64,000 nt of DNA from positions 384,674-448,673 of the forward strand of contig NZ_VSLG01000001.1 in assembly GCF_008919445.1 (NCBI RefSeq). Direction: 5' to 3'. This stretch comes from Serinicoccus kebangsaanensis. Lineage in GTDB: Bacteria > Actinomycetota > Actinomycetes > Actinomycetales > Dermatophilaceae. The notes under the pieces are model-generated. The model was given only the letters and a program-made list of their open reading frames with translations. It did not search any database and was not told where the DNA came from. A program made the translations under genes and the position numbers. Within the stretch, counting starts at the first letter, position 1, and each line of letters starts with the position of its first letter. Of the stretch, positions 7,793 through 17,402 are shown piece by piece.

Positions 7793-9610
7793 TCAGTAGA
7801 CGTCCCGCTGGTAGCGCTTGCCGTCGCGCAGCGTGGCCAGGTAGTCCTCGGCCGCGTCGGCGTCCATCCGCCCGTGCTCGGCGACCACCTCGACGAGCGC
7901 GGCGTGCACGTCCTTGGCCATCCGGTTCGCGTCGCCGCAGACGTAGAGGTGGGCACCCTGCTCGAGCCAGGAGAACACCTCGGCCCCGTGCTGCCTGATC
8001 CGGTGCTGGACGTAGACCTTCTCCGCCTGGTCGCGGCTGAAGGCGACGTCCATCCGGGTCAGCAGCCCCGACCTGAGGTAGCCCTGGAACTCCACCTGGT
8101 AGAGGAAGTCCTGGGTGAAGTGCGGGTTGCCGAAGATCAGCCAGTTGTCGCCGTCGGCGCCCTGTGCGTCCCGCTCCTGCAGGAAGGCCCGGAAGGGCGC
8201 GATGCCGGTGCCCGGGCCGATCATGATGGTGGCCGCGCCGGGGTCGGCAGGCAGCCGGAAGTGGTCGTTCGGCTCGACGAAGACCCGGACGCTGTCCCCC
8301 TCCTCGGCGCGCCGCACGAAGCCGGAGCAGCCGCCGACGTGCTCGCGGCCGAAGTCGCGCCACTCGATGACGCCCACGGTCAGGTGCACCTCGTCCTCGA
8401 CCTCCTGCTGGCTCGAGGCGATGGAGTACAGCCGCGGCTGCTGCTTGCGCAGCGAGTCCACCAGCTGCTGGGCGGTCACCTGCGCGGGGTGCTGGTGCAC
8501 GATGTCGTAGATCTGCCGGGTCTCGAGGAAGGACCGCAGCGCCGCCTTGTCCTCGCCCAGCTCGGCCAGGGCCGGGACCGGGGTCGCGGCCGCCGCGGCA
8601 TACTTCTCCACGAAGCCGGGGTAGGACTGGGTCAGCTCGAGGTCCTCCAGCAGCGCCTCGCGCAGCGGCTTGTCCTGCCCGCCGAGGGTGATCTCCTGCG
8701 CCCCGTCCAGGCCGAGCGCCTCCAGGAGGGAGTCGACCGACCCTGGGTCGTTGCTGAAGAAGACGCCGAGCGAGTCACCGGGCTGGTAGGCCAGGCCCGA
8801 GCCCTCGAGCAGGATCTCCACGTGCCGGACGTCCTTGGTGCTGTCCCGGCCGGTGATCTTCTGCACCTCGCCGACCTCGGCGACGAACGGGTTCCGCTTG
8901 GAGTATGCCGTGGGCGCGGTGGCGGCGAGCCCGGGCAGCTGCACCACGGTGCCCCCGGCGGGGGTGACGGCGTTGAGCTCGGGCTCGAAGACGTCCAGGG
9001 TGGTCTCGACCCACCCCGGGATCTGGTCCTCGTAGTCGACGTCGAGCAGCAGCCGCTCGGACACGACGCTGGCCCCCAGGGAGCGCAGCCGGTCCTCGAA
9101 GTCAACGGCGGCCTGGCAGTAGAACTCGTAGCTGGAGTCGCCGAGGCCGAGCACGGACACCTGTGCCCCGGAGAGGTCCGGCGCCTTCTTCGAGGCCAGG
9201 AAGGTGTGCAGCTTCTCGGCGCTCTCCGGCGGGTCGCCCTCCCCGTGGGTGGAGACGACCACGGCGACGAACTTCTCGTTCTTCAGCTGGTTCGGCTTGT
9301 AGTCCGCCATGTCGGTGAGCGCGACGGTCAGGCCGCGTGCCGACGCGGCGGCCGCGAGGTCGCCGGCGACGTGCTTGGCGTTGCCGGTCTGCGAGCCGTA
9401 GAGCACCGTGAGCGTCGCGGGCTCGGCGGCGCTGGCCGGCGGCGCGCCGGGTGCGCCGCCCGCGGTCTCGGCGCTGCCGGCGAGGTAGCCGCTCAGCCAG
9501 ACCTTCTGCGTCGGCGTCAGGGTCGAGGCGAGCTCGAGCACCAGCTGGTGCTGCTCGGGCGACAGCGGGCTGCTGCCCTGGGTGAGCGCGCTGGTGGTGG
9601 TGGCCGTCAT
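7793..9610 (-). CDS. cysJ: NADPH-sulfite reductase flavoprotein alpha subunit
   Basis: A 605-residue diflavin reductase that moves electrons from NADPH via FAD and FMN to the haemoprotein CysI. An FMN flavodoxin domain occupies about residues 65-215 ([29 protein letters not shown]), an FAD domain about 225-440 (RLYSIASS), and an NADPH domain to the end ([14 protein letters not shown], closing RYQRDVY exactly as in enteric CysJ). The ATG at 9610 overlaps the cysH stop (ATGA). It is the last gene of cysI-cysH-cysJ. Actinobacteria more often use ferredoxin-linked sulfite reductase, so a CysJ partner is noteworthy. Confidence 0.95.
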   Translation of the reverse strand: MTATTTSALTQGSSPLSPEQHQLVLELASTLTPTQKVWLSGYLAGSAETAGGAPGAPPASAAEPATLTVLYGSQTGNAKHVAGDLAAAASARGLTVALTDMADYKPNQLKNEKFVAVVVSTHGEGDPPESAEKLHTFLASKKAPDLSGAQVSVLGLGDSSYEFYCQAAVDFEDRLRSLGASVVSERLLLDVDYEDQIPGWVETTLDVFEPELNAVTPAGGTVVQLPGLAATAPTAYSKRNPFVAEVGEVQKITGRDSTKDVRHVEILLEGSGLAYQPGDSLGVFFSNDPGSVDSLLEALGLDGAQEITLGGQDKPLREALLEDLELTQSYPGFVEKYAAAAATPVPALAELGEDKAALRSFLETRQIYDIVHQHPAQVTAQQLVDSLRKQQPRLYSIASSQQEVEDEVHLTVGVIEWRDFGREHVGGCSGFVRRAEEGDSVRVFVEPNDHFRLPADPGAATIMIGPGTGIAPFRAFLQERDAQGADGDNWLIFGNPHFTQDFLYQVEFQGYLRSGLLTRMDVAFSRDQAEKVYVQHRIRQHGAEVFSWLEQGAHLYVCGDANRMAKDVHAALVEVVAEHGRMDADAAEDYLATLRDGKRYQRDVY

Positions 9611-10353
9611 CGCGGGCCCTGCTCCACGTGCAGGCCGCACTCGCGGACCAGTCCGAAGAAGCGGGTGCTCTCCTCGGTCAGCTCCTCCGACGCCTTCCGG
9701 GTCGTGTGCGTGTCACCGATGCTCAGGTAGCCCTCGTGGAACAGCGGGTGGTAGGGCAGCTCGTGCTCGGTGAGGTAGCGGTGCACGTCGCGGCTGGTCC
9801 AGTCGATGATCGGGTGGACCTTGGCGCGGCCGTCCTGCCGCTCGACCGGCTGGCGGTCGGCCCGGCCGCTGGACTGCTCACGGCGCAGCCCGCTGAACCA
9901 GGTGTTGATGCCCAGCTCGTCCATCGCGCGCTGCATCGGCTCGACCTTGTTGATCCGGTTGTACTCCGTGATCCCGTCCACGCCCTGCTCCCAGAGCCGC
10001 CCGAACTTCGCCTCCTGCCAGGCCGGGGACAGCTCGGAGCGGTAGACGTGCAGGTTGAGGTCCAGCCGCTCGGTGAGCTCGTCGACGAAGCGGTAGGTCT
10101 CCGGGAAGAGGTAGCCGGTGTCGAAGAGGAGCACCGGCAGGTCCGGGACCCGCCGGGTCACCAGGTGCAGCATCACGGCCGACTGGACCCCGAAGCTCGA
10201 GGTGAGGGCATACCCGCCGGGCAGGTGCTGCATCGCCCAGTCGACCCGGTCCTGGGCGCTGGCGTCGCCGAGCCGCGCCGCGGCCGACCCGAGGTCGTGC
10301 GGCATCAGCGGGACGGTCGGGCAGCGGGCGTCGTTCCTGGCGAGAGCGGTCAT
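9607..10353 (-). CDS. cysH: Phosphoadenylyl-sulfate (PAPS) reductase
   Basis: A 248-residue adenine-nucleotide alpha-hydrolase-fold enzyme that reduces activated sulfate to sulfite. The PP-motif is [10 protein letters not shown] and the catalytic tail motif ECGLH is present near residue 240. The paired cysteines that bind a 4Fe-4S cluster in APS reductases are missing: the position before KVEP reads EYNRIN instead of CC. By family rules it should therefore be the thioredoxin-dependent PAPS type, which needs an APS kinase encoded elsewhere. The ATG at 10353 gives the standard length. It lies 19 bases after cysI and overlaps cysJ. Confidence 0.9.
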   Translation of the reverse strand: MTALARNDARCPTVPLMPHDLGSAAARLGDASAQDRVDWAMQHLPGGYALTSSFGVQSAVMLHLVTRRVPDLPVLLFDTGYLFPETYRFVDELTERLDLNLHVYRSELSPAWQEAKFGRLWEQGVDGITEYNRINKVEPMQRAMDELGINTWFSGLRREQSSGRADRQPVERQDGRAKVHPIIDWTSRDVHRYLTEHELPYHPLFHEGYLSIGDTHTTRKASEELTEESTRFFGLVRECGLHVEQGPR

Positions 10354-10372
10354 GGTGTGTCCTTTTCGCTGC

Positions 10373-12085
10373 TCATGCATGGAAGTCGGTGCGGGAGACC
10401 TTGACCTCGGCCACGACCTCGGTGCGGATGAGGAAGTCGCCGAAGCCCTCTCCCTCCTCGCGCCCGGAGACCCAGGCCCCGATCAGCTGGTCCAGCTCGG
10501 TGAGGATGACCTCCGGGCTGACGTTCTCGCGGTAGAGCTTCGGCACGCGGGTGCCGACGCGGTTCCCGCCGAGGTGCAGGTTGTACTTGCCCGGGCCCTT
10601 CCCCACGAGGCCGACCTCGGCGAGCATGGCGCGGGAGCAGCCGTTCGGGCAGCCCGACACCCGCAGCACGATGTGGTCGTCCGGTATGCCGTGGCTCGCC
10701 AGCAGCCCCTCGACCTGCTCCACGAACTCGGGCAGGAAGCGCTCGGCCTCGGCCATCGCCAACGGGCAGGTGGGGAAGGACACGCAGGCCATCGAGTTGC
10801 GCAGCTGCGGGGTCGTGCTGTCGTCGACCAGGCCGTGCTCGCGGGCGAGGCGGTCGATGACCCGCTTCTGCCGCGGGGGGACGCCGGCGATGACGAGGTT
10901 CTGGTGGGCGGTCATCCGGAAGTGGCCCTGGTGGACCTCGGCGATCTTGCGCAGCCCGGTCTTGATCGGCGAGCCGGGCCGGTCCTTGATCCGGCCGTTG
11001 AGGATGAAGACGGTGAGGTGCCAGTTGCCGTCGTGACCCTTCACCCAGCCGAACCGGTCGCCCCGGGAGGTGAACTCATACGGCCGCGAGGGCTCGAAGG
11101 TGACGCCCGCCCGCCGCTCCACCTCGGCCCTGAAGACGTCCGTGCCCACCCGGTCGAGGGTGTACTTCGTCTTGGCGTTCTTGCGGTCGACCCGGTTGCC
11201 CCAGTCCCGCTGCACGGTGACGACGTGCTCGGCGACGGCGAGGGTGTGCTCGAGCGGGACGAAACCGAGGTCGTCCGCCCGGCGCGGGTAGGTCGCGGTG
11301 TCCCCGTGGGTCATCGCCAGGCCGCCGCCGACCAGGACGTTCCACCCGACGAGCTCGCCGTCCTCGACGATCCCGACGAAGTTGAGGTCGTTGGCGTGCA
11401 CGTCGACCTCGTTGTTCGGTGGCAGCGAGACGGTCGTCTTGAACTTGCGCGGCAGGTAGGTGCTGCCCAGGATCGGCTCCTGCGTGCTCCTCGCCTTCTC
11501 GCCGTCGAGGAAGATCTCGACGTAGGCCTTGGTCCTGGGCAGCAGGTGCTCGGAGATCCGGGTGGACCACTCGTAGACCTCGGCGTGCAGCTGGGACTCC
11601 AGCGGGTTGCTCGTGCAGAGCACGTTGCGGTTGACGTCGCCGGCGGTGGCGATGGAGTCGATGCCGGCGGCGTTGATCGCGCGGTGGGTGTCCTTGATGT
11701 CGGGCTTGAAGACGCCGTGGTACTGGAACGTCTGCCGGGTCGTGAGCCGGACCGAGCCGTACATCGTGTGCTGCTCCGCCCAGTCCTCGACGACCAACCA
11801 CTGCTCCGGGGTGATGACGCCGCCCGGCATCCGGGCCCGCAGCATGACGTTGATCAGCGGCTCGAGCTTCTGCTTCGCCCGCTCCGGACGCAGGTCCCGG
11901 TCGTCCTGCTGGTACATCCCGTGAAACCGGATGAGCTGGAAGTTGTCCGGCCCGAAGCCCCCGGTGATCTGGTCCCGCAGGTCCTCCTCGATGGTCCCGC
12001 GCAGGAAGTTGCTCTCGCCCTTGAGGCGCTCGTTGTCGGACAGCGGCCCGTCGACGATCAGCGGGCCGTGCTGCTGCTCGGGCAT
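10373..12085 (-). CDS. cysI: NADPH-sulfite reductase haemoprotein beta subunit
   Basis: A 570-residue sirohaem/4Fe-4S enzyme that reduces sulfite to sulfide with six electrons from CysJ. The cluster cysteines are seen in [12 protein letters not shown] and [11 protein letters not shown], and the substrate-binding region in [12 protein letters not shown] and [10 protein letters not shown]. The protein is close to enteric CysI along its whole length, including the N-terminus ([20 protein letters not shown]), which sets the start at 12085. An in-frame ATG at 12148 would add 21 residues but lies inside a hairpin. This gene leads the cysIHJ operon. Confidence 0.95.
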   Translation of the reverse strand: MPEQQHGPLIVDGPLSDNERLKGESNFLRGTIEEDLRDQITGGFGPDNFQLIRFHGMYQQDDRDLRPERAKQKLEPLINVMLRARMPGGVITPEQWLVVEDWAEQHTMYGSVRLTTRQTFQYHGVFKPDIKDTHRAINAAGIDSIATAGDVNRNVLCTSNPLESQLHAEVYEWSTRISEHLLPRTKAYVEIFLDGEKARSTQEPILGSTYLPRKFKTTVSLPPNNEVDVHANDLNFVGIVEDGELVGWNVLVGGGLAMTHGDTATYPRRADDLGFVPLEHTLAVAEHVVTVQRDWGNRVDRKNAKTKYTLDRVGTDVFRAEVERRAGVTFEPSRPYEFTSRGDRFGWVKGHDGNWHLTVFILNGRIKDRPGSPIKTGLRKIAEVHQGHFRMTAHQNLVIAGVPPRQKRVIDRLAREHGLVDDSTTPQLRNSMACVSFPTCPLAMAEAERFLPEFVEQVEGLLASHGIPDDHIVLRVSGCPNGCSRAMLAEVGLVGKGPGKYNLHLGGNRVGTRVPKLYRENVSPEVILTELDQLIGAWVSGREEGEGFGDFLIRTEVVAEVKVSRTDFHA

Positions 12086-12116
12086 GGGTGCGGCTTTCGG
12101 TCGGGTGACACGGTCA

Positions 12117-12201
12117 GAGCAGGCACCCACGTCGGTGTGCCTGCTCATCGGTAAGCAAGGATTATGCCTAACCTTATTCCACGGCATGGACGTGAGGTCA
12201 A
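12117..12201 (-). promoter_or_regulatory. cysI leader: promoter and 10-bp-stem hairpin
   Basis: Read on the minus strand, TTGACC (12196-12201) and GAATAA (12174-12179) are 16 bases apart and could form a promoter. Downstream, GAGCAGGCAC (12117-12126) and GTGCCTGCTC (12137-12146) are perfect complements around a 10-base loop, forming a strong hairpin in the cysI leader 32 bases before the start codon. No T-run follows, so it may act on RNA stability, on a binding protein or on translation. The 19-bp AAGGATTATGCCTAACCTT at 12157-12175 vaguely resembles an iron box. Confidence 0.45.
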
Positions 12202-12244
12202 CCACAGGCGCACCCGCACGTGCGTGAGATCGGTCACGGCCCCG

Positions 12245-14302
12245 CTACGGGACGTTGCGCTCCAGCTCCGCCAGCCACACGCGGGCGTTCGCGTCGGAGG
12301 GGGCGCGCCAGTCGCCGCGGGGCGAGAGGGCGCCCCCCGAGGACACCTTCGGGCCGTTCGGCAGCGCGGACCGCTTGAACTGGCTGAAGGCGAAGAACCT
12401 CTCGACGAAGAGCTGGAGCCAGCGGCGGATGGTCGGCAGGTCGTAGGCGTGGCGACCCTCGTCCGGGAAGCCGGGCGGCCACGGGCCCTGCTCCGCGTCC
12501 CGCCACGCGTGCCAGGCGAGGAAGGCGACCCGGCTGGGGGGCATACCGAAGCGGATGACGTGGTGCAGGGTGAAGTCCTGCAGCTCGTAGGGCCCGATCT
12601 TCTCCTGGGTCGACTGGACCCTGCCGTCCTCGCCGGCGGGGACCAGCTCCGGGGTGATCTCGGTGTCCAGGATCGAGGTGAGCACCCGGCCGGTCGCGTC
12701 GTCGAACATGCCCTCGCCGACCACCCAGCGGATGACGTGCTGGATCAGGGTCTTGGCCAGCCCGGAGTTGACGGTGTAGTGCGACATCTGGTCGCCCACG
12801 CCGTAGGTGCACCAGCCGAGGGCCAGCTCGGACAGGTCGCCGGTGCCGAGCACGATCCCCCCGCGCTGGTTGGCGGCGCGGAAGAGGAAGTCGGTCCGCA
12901 GCCCGGCCTGGACGTTCTCGAAGGTGACGTCGTAGACCGGCTCGCCGTCGGCGAACGGGTGCCCCAGGTCCTCCAGCATCTGCCGGGCCATCGGGGTGAT
13001 GTCGATCTCCTCGAAGGTCACCCCCAGGGAGGCCGCGAGCTCGGTCGCGTTGTCCTTGGTGTGGTCGCTCGTGGCGAAGCCCGGCAGCGTGAAGGCGAGG
13101 ATGTCGCTGCGCGGACGCCCCGCGCGGTCCATCGCCCGGGCCGCCACGATGAGCGCGTGGGTGGAGTCCAGGCCGCCGGAGACGCCGATCACCAGCTTGG
13201 GCTCGCCGATCGCGGCGAGCCGCTGCGCCAGCGCGGTGACCTGGATGCTGAACGTCTCGTAGCAGTCCAGCGCCACGTCGTCGGGGTCGTCGGGGACGAA
13301 CGGGAAGCGGTCGACGACCCGCCTCAGCCCGATATCGGTCTGCGGCGGGTCCAGCACGAGGTCGAGCGTCCGGAAGCGGGTGACCCGCTCCCCCAACGCC
13401 CGGGCGTTGTCGTCGAAGCTGCCCTGGCGGGCCCGGTCCGCCCGGATCCGCATCAGGTCGACGTCGGCGACGCTGCGGTGCGCTCCCTGTCCGAAGCGCT
13501 CGGACTCCACCAGCAGCCGGCCCAGCTCGTGGACCATGGTCTGCCCGTCCCACGACAGGTCCGTCGAGGACTCGCCCTCCCCCGCGGCGGCGTAGGCGTA
13601 GGCGCAGAGCAGCCGGGCGCTGGACTGCGCGGCCAGGGCGTGCCGCTCCGCGGACTTCCCCACCGTGATCGGGCTGCCCGAGAGGTTCGCGACGACCGTG
13701 GCGCCGGCCAGGGCCGCCTCGGAGGACGGCGCCACCGGCACCCACAGGTCCTCGCAGACCTCCACGTGCAGCACCAGGCCGGGCACGTCGATCGCGCGGA
13801 AGAGCAGATCCGGCCCGAAGGGCACGTCCACCGCGTCGGCGTGGCTCCCCCGCGGGAGCCGGATCGTCTGGCCGTCGGTCCCGACGCCCATCGCGAAGTG
13901 ACGCTTCTCGTAGAACTCGCGGTAATTCGGCAGGTACGACTTCGGGGCCACGCCCAGGATCTGACCGCGGTGGATCACGACCGCGCAGTTGTAGAGCCGG
14001 TTGCGGTGGCGCAGCGGTGCGCCCACCACCACGACGGGCAGCAGCTCGCGGCTCGCCTGCGCGATCGACCACAGCGCGGTCACCGTCGCGTCGAGGACGG
14101 CGTCCTGCATCAGCAGGTCGTCGATGGCATACCCGGTCAGCCCGAGCTCGGGGAAGACGGCGAGTGCGACGCCCTCGGCGTCGCACTCGCGGAGCTGGGC
14201 CATGGTGCGCTCGGCGTTCGTGGCCGGGTCGGCCAGCGCCACCGGCAAGGTGCACGCGGCGATGCGGGCGAAGCCCTGGTCGTAGGCGCTGTAGAACTCC
14301 AC
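12245..14302 (-). CDS. nadE: Glutamine-dependent NAD(+) synthetase
   Basis: A 685-residue two-domain enzyme that makes NAD from nicotinate adenine dinucleotide, ATP and glutamine. Residues 1-270 are a nitrilase-type glutaminase with the Glu-Lys-Cys triad visible in [21 protein letters not shown] and [11 protein letters not shown]. Residues about 320-685 are the synthetase, with the PP-loop [12 protein letters not shown] and the downstream [14 protein letters not shown] motif. Length matches the mycobacterial form. The start is GTG at 14302. It diverges from nrdAB and is upstream of cysI on the same strand, 159 bases away, apparently as an independent transcript. Confidence 0.95.
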   Translation of the reverse strand: MEFYSAYDQGFARIAACTLPVALADPATNAERTMAQLRECDAEGVALAVFPELGLTGYAIDDLLMQDAVLDATVTALWSIAQASRELLPVVVVGAPLRHRNRLYNCAVVIHRGQILGVAPKSYLPNYREFYEKRHFAMGVGTDGQTIRLPRGSHADAVDVPFGPDLLFRAIDVPGLVLHVEVCEDLWVPVAPSSEAALAGATVVANLSGSPITVGKSAERHALAAQSSARLLCAYAYAAAGEGESSTDLSWDGQTMVHELGRLLVESERFGQGAHRSVADVDLMRIRADRARQGSFDDNARALGERVTRFRTLDLVLDPPQTDIGLRRVVDRFPFVPDDPDDVALDCYETFSIQVTALAQRLAAIGEPKLVIGVSGGLDSTHALIVAARAMDRAGRPRSDILAFTLPGFATSDHTKDNATELAASLGVTFEEIDITPMARQMLEDLGHPFADGEPVYDVTFENVQAGLRTDFLFRAANQRGGIVLGTGDLSELALGWCTYGVGDQMSHYTVNSGLAKTLIQHVIRWVVGEGMFDDATGRVLTSILDTEITPELVPAGEDGRVQSTQEKIGPYELQDFTLHHVIRFGMPPSRVAFLAWHAWRDAEQGPWPPGFPDEGRHAYDLPTIRRWLQLFVERFFAFSQFKRSALPNGPKVSSGGALSPRGDWRAPSDANARVWLAELERNVP

Positions 14303-14352
14303 GGGCTCAGTCTGTCAGGCTCGGTGAGGCTCTCCGCGGTCCGCCGTGAAAC

Positions 14353-14400
14353 ACACAAGATGTAGGGGTTACATCCGTGTGGTTTTCGTGTATATAGTGT
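14353..14400 (+). promoter_or_regulatory. nrdAB promoter with two NrdR-box-like sites
   Basis: ACACAAGATGTAGGGG (14353-14368) and TTCGTGTATATAGTGT (14385-14400) match the NrdR consensus acaCwAtATaTwgtgt at about 12 and 11 of 16 positions, the second with a perfect right half. Their starts are 32 bases apart, three helical turns, as in known NrdR pairs. A -35-like TTACAT (14369-14374) and -10-like TATAGT (14393-14398), 18 bases apart, overlap the boxes, so NrdR bound here would block polymerase. Confidence 0.6.
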
Positions 14401-14419
14401 CTCGTGCAGCTGGTTCGGC

Positions 14420-14640
14420 CAGGGCACCCGGATCCGTCCGAGCGCCCCGGCCGTCGCAAGAGGGAACCCGGTGAGACTCCGGGACTGCCCCGCAGCGGTG
14501 AACGGGAACGACCGTCGCACATCAGGCACTGCGCCCCGACGGGGCGTGGGAAGCCGCGACCAGTAGGTCCGGGAGGCGAGAGCCGACCGGTCGCCCGTGA
14601 GTCCGAAGACCTGCCAGTGCACGGGCGCCCGGATGGCGTC
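14420..14640 (+). promoter_or_regulatory. Cobalamin (B12) riboswitch
   Basis: The conserved cobalamin-aptamer elements occur in order: GGGAAcccGGTGAGACTCCGG at about 14463-14482, ACTGCCCCGCAGCGGTGA, the AGGCACTGC segment, GGGAAGCC, AGTAGGTCCG, and the closing GTCCGAAGACCTGCCA box at about 14601-14616. It lies in the leader of nrdA. In streptomycetes a B12 riboswitch represses class I nrdAB when B12 allows the B12-dependent class II enzyme to work; the same logic is inferred here. A pyrimidine-rich stretch at 14693-14710 could pair with the GAGGGG Shine-Dalgarno sequence at 14744-14749. Confidence 0.93.
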
Positions 14641-14755
14641 CGTGGCTCGTGACCGCGTGGGACGGTCTGGGGCTGGAAGCGGCGTCCCCGCGACCTCCTC
14701 ACCTCCCCCCGGACCCGGGCGCACCGACGCTGCACGAGTTCACGAGGGGTGAACG

Positions 14756-17362
14756 ATGGTGAGTATCTCTGTCATCAAGCGCGACGGGAGCCGCGCTGAC
14801 TACGACGGCCTGGAGATCGCGCGCTCGATCGAGGCAGCGGCACGCGGCCTGGACGACGCCGTGGTGCGGGCCACCCAGCTGCAGTCCGAGCTGGAGATCA
14901 CGCTGTTCGACGGGATCACCAGCGAGCAGCTGGACGAGGCCGTCATCCAGGTCGCGCTGCAGAACGTCAAGGACGACCCGGCGTTCGACACCATCGCCTC
15001 GCGCCTGCTGGTGAAGACGATGTACAAGGCCGTCTTCGGCGACACCCGCGACCTGCTGGGTGAGGACGACCCCGAGGTCATCCGGTCCAAGCACCGGCAG
15101 TACTTCCCCGGCGTGGTCGCCAGGGGCGTGCGCACGGGCCTGCTCGACCCGCGGCTCACCGAGCTGTTCGACCTGGAGGTGCTCGCGGACGCGCTCGACC
15201 CCTCGCGCGACGACCTGCTCCGCTACATCGGTGCCCAGACCCTGCGCACCCGCTACGCCCTCAACGACTCCGACCGGGCCAAGACCGTCCTGGAGACGCC
15301 CCAGTTCTTCTGGATGCGGGTCTCGATGGGGCTGGCGCTGAACGAGGCCGACCCGACCGCCGCCGCGCTCCAGTTCTACGACGCCATGTCCCGGCTCGAG
15401 TACCTCGCCGCCGGCTCCACCCTGGTCAACGCCGGCACCGCCTACAGCCAGCTGTCCAACTGCTTCGTGATGCAGATGGAGGACGACATCGAGCACATCG
15501 CCAAGAGCGTGCGCGACGTCATGTGGCTCACGAAGGGCACCGGCGGCATCGGCATGTCGGTCTCCAAGCTGCGGTGCGAGGGCAGCCCGATCCGGTCCAA
15601 CAACACGACCTCCACCGGCCCGATCCCCTTCATGCACACCATCGACTCGACCCTGCGCGCGGTCAGCCGCGGAGGCAAGAAGTTCGGCGCCCTGTGCTTC
15701 TACATGGAGAACTGGCACCTCGACTTCCCCGCGTTCCTCGACCTGCGGCAGAACTCGGGCGACCCCTACCGCCGCACCCGCACCGCGAACACCGCCGTCT
15801 GGCTGAGCGACGAGTTCATGAAGCGGGTGGCCGCGGACGACGAGTGGTTCCTCTTCGACCCGCTGGAGACGCCGGACCTGGTGGAGGCGACGGGCGCGGA
15901 CTTCTCCGCCCGGTATGCCGGCTACGTCGCGCAGGCCAAGGCCGGCGAGCTACGGCACAAGAAGCTGCGCGCCCGCGAGCAGTGGAAGGCCATCCTGGTC
16001 TCGCTGCAGACCACCAGCCACCCGTGGCTGACCTGGAAGGACTCGATCAACACCCGGGCGCTCAACAACAACACCGGGACGATCCACTCCTCCAACCTGT
16101 GCACGGAGATCACCCTGCCGCAGGACCGCGACAACGTCTCGGTGTGCAACCTGGCGTCGATCAACCTGTCCCGACACGTCCACGGTCGGCACAGCACCGG
16201 CGACGTCACCATCGACTGGGACCGCCTGGCGCACTCCGCCCGGCTGGCCGTCCGGCAGCTGGACAACCTCATCGACATCACCATCAGCTCGGTGCCGGAG
16301 TCGGAGCGCTCCAACGAGCTCAACCGGGCGCTCGGCCTGGGTGTCATGGGCTTCACCGACGTCGTGGAGCGGTTGGGCCTGTCGTACGAGTCGCAGGAGG
16401 CCTACGAGCTGATCGACCGGCTGGTGGAGTTCGTGTCCTGGCACGCCATCGACGCGAGCGCCGACCTGGCCCGCGAGCGTGGGGCATACCCCACCTTCGA
16501 GGGCTCGCGGTGGAGCGAGGGGATGGTCCCCGTCGACACCCTGGAGCTGATGGAGCAGGACCGCGGCCTCACGGTCGAGGTCGACCGCAGCAGCACCATG
16601 GACTGGGACGCCCTGCGGGCGAAGGTCCAGGGTGGTATGCGCAACTCGACCCTCATGGCGATCGCCCCCACGGCGTCGATCGGTCTGGTCGCCGGCACCA
16701 CGCCCGGCCTGGACCCGCAGTTCAGCCAGATCTTCAGCCGGGCCACCAGCGCCGGCAAGTTCCTCGAGGTGAACCGCAACCTGGTCGAGGACCTGCGCAA
16801 GCTGGGCCTGTGGGAGCAGGTGCGCGAGGACCTGCTCCGCCACCAGGGCGACCTGAGCAAGGTCGAGGGGGTGCCGGCCGAGCTCACCGAGATCTACCGC
16901 ACCAGCTTCCAGCTCTCGCCGTATGCCTTCCTGCACGTGGCCGCCCGCGCGCAGAAGTGGATCGACCAGGCGATCAGCCGCAACATCTACCTCGCGAGCC
17001 GGGACGTCGGGTCGATGGCCGAGCTCTACTCCGCCGCGTGGCGGATGGGCGTGAAGACGACCTACTACCTGCACATGATGCCGCGCCACACCGCGGAGCA
17101 GTCGACGGTGAAGGTCAACAAGGCGGCCCAGCCGACCTCGAGCGGCAACGGCGGCGGAGGTGGCCGGCGCGGCTTCGGCGCGAGCGGCGGCTCCGGCACG
17201 CCGCGGCGTGGCTTCGGCGCGAGCGCCGCCACGTCCGTGACCGAGCCGCCACCGGTCTCGGCGCCGCCCCAGGCCGAGCAGCTGCCCGTCGTGGACGAGG
17301 TCGACGGCCAGCAGTGCCCCATCGACCCGATGGAGCGGTTGCAGTGCGAGTCCTGCCAGTGA
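14756..17362 (+). CDS. nrdA: Class I ribonucleoside-diphosphate reductase, large subunit
   Basis: An 868-residue catalytic subunit that reduces ribonucleoside diphosphates. An ATP-cone allosteric domain is at residues 1-100 (SVIKRDGSRADYDGLEIA). Active-site cysteines lie in QLSNCFVM, SNLCTEI (with the N-x-C-x-E triad) and SVCNLASINL. The C-terminal redox pair is CESC at the last residues, reached by a flexible linker of about 75 residues rich in Gly and Pro that contains two copies of RRGFGAS. The start ATG follows GAGGGG with seven bases' spacing. Expression is controlled by the B12 riboswitch upstream; nrdB follows after 40 bases. Confidence 0.95.
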   Translation: MVSISVIKRDGSRADYDGLEIARSIEAAARGLDDAVVRATQLQSELEITLFDGITSEQLDEAVIQVALQNVKDDPAFDTIASRLLVKTMYKAVFGDTRDLLGEDDPEVIRSKHRQYFPGVVARGVRTGLLDPRLTELFDLEVLADALDPSRDDLLRYIGAQTLRTRYALNDSDRAKTVLETPQFFWMRVSMGLALNEADPTAAALQFYDAMSRLEYLAAGSTLVNAGTAYSQLSNCFVMQMEDDIEHIAKSVRDVMWLTKGTGGIGMSVSKLRCEGSPIRSNNTTSTGPIPFMHTIDSTLRAVSRGGKKFGALCFYMENWHLDFPAFLDLRQNSGDPYRRTRTANTAVWLSDEFMKRVAADDEWFLFDPLETPDLVEATGADFSARYAGYVAQAKAGELRHKKLRAREQWKAILVSLQTTSHPWLTWKDSINTRALNNNTGTIHSSNLCTEITLPQDRDNVSVCNLASINLSRHVHGRHSTGDVTIDWDRLAHSARLAVRQLDNLIDITISSVPESERSNELNRALGLGVMGFTDVVERLGLSYESQEAYELIDRLVEFVSWHAIDASADLARERGAYPTFEGSRWSEGMVPVDTLELMEQDRGLTVEVDRSSTMDWDALRAKVQGGMRNSTLMAIAPTASIGLVAGTTPGLDPQFSQIFSRATSAGKFLEVNRNLVEDLRKLGLWEQVREDLLRHQGDLSKVEGVPAELTEIYRTSFQLSPYAFLHVAARAQKWIDQAISRNIYLASRDVGSMAELYSAAWRMGVKTTYYLHMMPRHTAEQSTVKVNKAAQPTSSGNGGGGGRRGFGASGGSGTPRRGFGASAATSVTEPPPVSAPPQAEQLPVVDEVDGQQCPIDPMERLQCESCQ

Positions 17363-17402
17363 CCGCACCCCCCACATCTCGACCCTGCGAGAGGACGACC
17401 TG

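Noticed and set aside
12086..12148. Cysteine-responsive leader peptide starting at ATG 12148
   Set aside because: The frame continues into cysI without a stop and has one Cys only, unlike known leader peptides.
12157..12175. Iron-box-like sequence before cysI
   Set aside because: Only the left half matches the IdeR consensus; the right half fits only with a gap, so I do not call an operator.
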